From Streptomyces sp. DH37 (GTDB lineage: Bacteria; Actinomycetota; Actinomycetes; Streptomycetales; Streptomycetaceae): a stretch of DNA of 64,000 bases. Below, in pieces: positions 62,154 to 64,000 of the stretch. A model generated the notes under the pieces. That model searched no databases and was not told the origin of the DNA. It saw nothing but the letters and a program-made list of their open reading frames with translations. Position 1 is the first letter of the stretch, and every line of letters begins with the position of its first letter. The translations under genes were made by a program, and so were the position numbers. The stretch is taken from positions 102,386 through 166,385 of the forward strand of contig NZ_JARVKV010000008.1 of the NCBI RefSeq assembly GCF_029813835.1, read 5' to 3'.

Positions 62154-64000
62154 TCAGCGCGCGATCCCGCGGCGGTCCCGGCGCCGGCTTCCCCGCTGCC
62201 GGGCCCGGACGACCAGGGGGTCGGCGGGGGGAGCCGCACGGCCGCCGGTCCGCCGGTCCCGCGACTCCGACCGCCGGGTGACGGCCCCCTGCCCCCGGCT
62301 GATCCTGGCCGCCAGGGCGCGGATCGAGGGGTGCGCGAAGAGGTCGAGCACGGAGAGGGTCCCGTCCAGTTCCCCGCGCAGGACGCGATGGGCGCGCACC
62401 AGGGTCAGGGACGTCGCCCCCAGCTCGAAGAACGAGCGGTCGCGGTCGAGCTGCGCGGGGTCGGCGCCGACGAGGTCGGCCAGAGCGGCGGCCACGCGCA
62501 GTTCCACGGCGGGATCCCGCCGATCGTCGTCGGCCGCGCGGACCGCGAGGGGCGCCCGGCCGGGAACCGGCCCGGCCGGGCGCAGGTTCCGGCCGGCCAG
62601 CGCGGCGGGATCGGCGCTGCTCCACACGGGCCGGCCCTCGGTCAGGAGGCGCAGCAGGTCGGTGTAGGCCGCGAAGAGCGGGTCCAGGTATCCGGGCGGG
62701 AAGGCCGCCTCCACCGCGTCCCAGTTGACGCGCAGTTCGCCGTCCTGCTCGAAGACCTGGCAGTCCAGGACGACGTGCGGGGTCTGGCTGATGGCGTAGA
62801 CGGTACGGCCGAACCCGTCCAGCAGTTCGGAGGCGTCGGCGGAACCGCGCACCCCGGACGTGCTGCCCAGGCCGCTGGAGAAGACCGCCGGCAGCAGCAC
62901 CTGGCGTCCCCTGCGCGCCGTCATCTCCCTGAGCACCTCGTTGCCGTGGACACCGGCGGCCCCGGAGGCGTGCTCCAGGTCCGACCACAGCCGGTCCTGC
63001 GTCCGGCGGACGCGGCCGGCGACGTCCGGCGCCGGATCCTCGACACCGAGCAGGACGGTGGAGGTGTAGTCGCCTATGACACCCCCGTGGTGCTCGGGCC
63101 GGTCGAAGGTGGTCAGGACCAGGGTGAAGCGGTCGCTGCCCGTGCCGGCGCGCAGGACGTCGGCGAAAGCGGTGAGCAGCACGGCCGTCGGCGTCACCCG
63201 GTGGAGCCGGGCGAGGTCCCGCAGGGCGCTCCACCGCTCGGCGTCCAGGACGGCCCGGCGGCGGGTGAAGCGGACCCCGCCCGGCCCGGGAGGGGCGATG
63301 GGGAGGGCGGGGCCGTCGGGGAGCTCGGCGGCCCTGCGGCGCCAGTACCGCGTGGCCTCGGCCCGGCGCCGGTCGTCGGCCGCGGCGGAGCACTCGTGCG
63401 CCCACTCGGCGAAGGTGACGGACGGCGGCGGGGGCAGCGCGCCGGGGTCCCGGTAGGCGGTCAACAGCTCGTCCACCAGCACGACCGCGCTCCGCGCGTC
63501 GCAGAAGAGCAGGTCGAGGCCGAAGTGCAGCCTCCAGCCGCGCTCCCCGGTACGGGTGGCCGCGAGATGGAGCATCGGGCTCCGGGCCGGGTCCATGACC
63601 CGGTGGGACCTCTCGTGGCGCAGGCGCGACAGCTCCTCCCGCGCCGCGTCGGGGGCGAGGCCGCGCAGGTCGCGCACGTCGATCTCGGGCAGCGCCGGCC
63701 GGGGCAGGACGGTCTGCCGGGTGTCGTCGGTGACGACGGCCCGCAGCATCGGATGCCGCCGGACGACGGTGTGCAGCGCCGTGCGGAGACGGTCGACGTC
63801 GAGGTCGTCCAGGTCGGCCTCGGTGTAGTAGTGGGGTCCGACGGCGTTCCCCAGCCAGGTGTCGGCCCGGCCCACCAGGTAGGCGAGCTGCATCTCGGTG
63901 AGGGGGAAGGGGCCGGAGGGCGGCGCCGGTGCGCCGGCGGCGGGGGTGAGGGCGGGGGCGGGGGCGGCGGGTGCCTCCGGGACGCCGCCGACCGCCGCGC
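62154..64000 (-). CDS. NRPS fragment: heterocyclization-like (Cy) domain plus carrier, continues off the right edge
   Basis: The frame is open to the window edge; an internal Met at 63893 is not the start because FPLTEMQLAYLVGR, the condensation-domain opening, spans it. The catalytic motif reads LDLLFCDARS (D-x4-D-x2-S), as in Cy domains that make thiazoline or oxazoline rings, instead of HHxxxDG. A carrier domain follows with its serine in FFELGATSLTLV (codon at about 62410), then a ~55-residue Arg-rich tail and the stop. Cy domains are typical of metal-binding products such as coelibactin and pyochelin. No adenylation domain lies in the visible part. Confidence 0.85.
   Translation of the reverse strand, partial: AAVGGVPEAPAAPAPALTPAAGAPAPPSGPFPLTEMQLAYLVGRADTWLGNAVGPHYYTEADLDDLDVDRLRTALHTVVRRHPMLRAVVTDDTRQTVLPRPALPEIDVRDLRGLAPDAAREELSRLRHERSHRVMDPARSPMLHLAATRTGERGWRLHFGLDLLFCDARSAVVLVDELLTAYRDPGALPPPPSVTFAEWAHECSAAADDRRRAEATRYWRRRAAELPDGPALPIAPPGPGGVRFTRRRAVLDAERWSALRDLARLHRVTPTAVLLTAFADVLRAGTGSDRFTLVLTTFDRPEHHGGVIGDYTSTVLLGVEDPAPDVAGRVRRTQDRLWSDLEHASGAAGVHGNEVLREMTARRGRQVLLPAVFSSGLGSTSGVRGSADASELLDGFGRTVYAISQTPHVVLDCQVFEQDGELRVNWDAVEAAFPPGYLDPLFAAYTDLLRLLTEGRPVWSSADPAALAGRNLRPAGPVPGRAPLAVRAADDDRRDPAVELRVAAALADLVGADPAQLDRDRSFFELGATSLTLVRAHRVLRGELDGTLSVLDLFAHPSIRALAARISRGQGAVTRRSESRDRRTGGRAAPPADPLVVRARQRGSRRRDRRGIAR

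Overview
This is a very GC-rich actinomycete segment that looks like Streptomyces. Signs include GTG starts, GTGA/ATGA gene overlaps, a Nur-box in front of an iron superoxide dismutase, Zur-boxes in front of a cysteine-free ribosomal protein L32, and many MFS, TetR, MerR and MmyB-type regulators. The number of broken genes and of small regulator/exporter pairs suggests accessory DNA such as a chromosome arm; that placement is inference.

Layout. 0-9.2 kb: an MFS transporter diverges from a five-gene operon (stand-alone AICAR-formyltransferase-like enzyme, PatB/MalY-like PLP enzyme, three-subunit PaoABC-type molybdenum aldehyde oxidoreductase). It ends at a strong terminator facing an FMN reductase/chorismate-mutase-like pair. 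9.8-20.1 kb: a rearrangement scar where two convergent genes lost their 3' ends at the same point, a SnoaL-like protein, an SDR divergent from an MmyB-type regulator, a VOC protein, a chloramphenicol-type exporter behind a leader peptide and attenuator-like hairpins, a TetR gene with its operator, and a MerR gene divergent from a DUF3291 protein plus a 14-TM exporter.

20.2-42.2 kb, minus strand: a ~22-kb operon for a polyunsaturated-fatty-acid-synthase-like iterative PKS. In transcription order it encodes a COG2907-type flavoprotein, a discrete ACP, a thioesterase, PfaA-like KS-MAT-ACP, a KR/PKS-DH part, PfaC-like KS-CLF-AT-DH-DH, PfaD enoyl reductase, two large acyl-CoA-dehydrogenase-like proteins and a PPTase. 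The main observation of the window is at the PfaA/KR junction. The KR part is in the -1 frame, has no usable start codon at its N-terminus, and is joined at a C-CCA-AAA slippery heptamer. A GAGGAGG Shine-Dalgarno-like element lies exactly 10 nt upstream and a hairpin 5 nt downstream, the layout of the E. coli dnaX frameshift signal. A one-base homopolymer error would look the same and must be excluded.

42.3-47.1 kb: a gene-poor stretch, a TetR remnant and a frameshifted MerR gene around a perfect 11-bp-arm palindrome, release factor 3, and an integrase-like core-binding-domain protein. 47.1-54.5 kb: a zinc-response (Zur) block with a 2-oxoglutarate oxygenase, MFS, dead substrate-binding protein, Zur-family regulator and rpmF paralogue. 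It also holds remnants of metK, an MFS gene and helR, plus intact sodF. 54.5-62 kb: a lipoprotein, a 1308-aa STAND-type ATPase with 14 WD40 repeats, and a divergent operon of membrane proteins. 62.1-64 kb: the end of an NRPS gene (heterocyclization-like domain plus carrier) that runs off the right edge.

There are no rRNA or tRNA genes, insertion sequences or CRISPR arrays that I can support.
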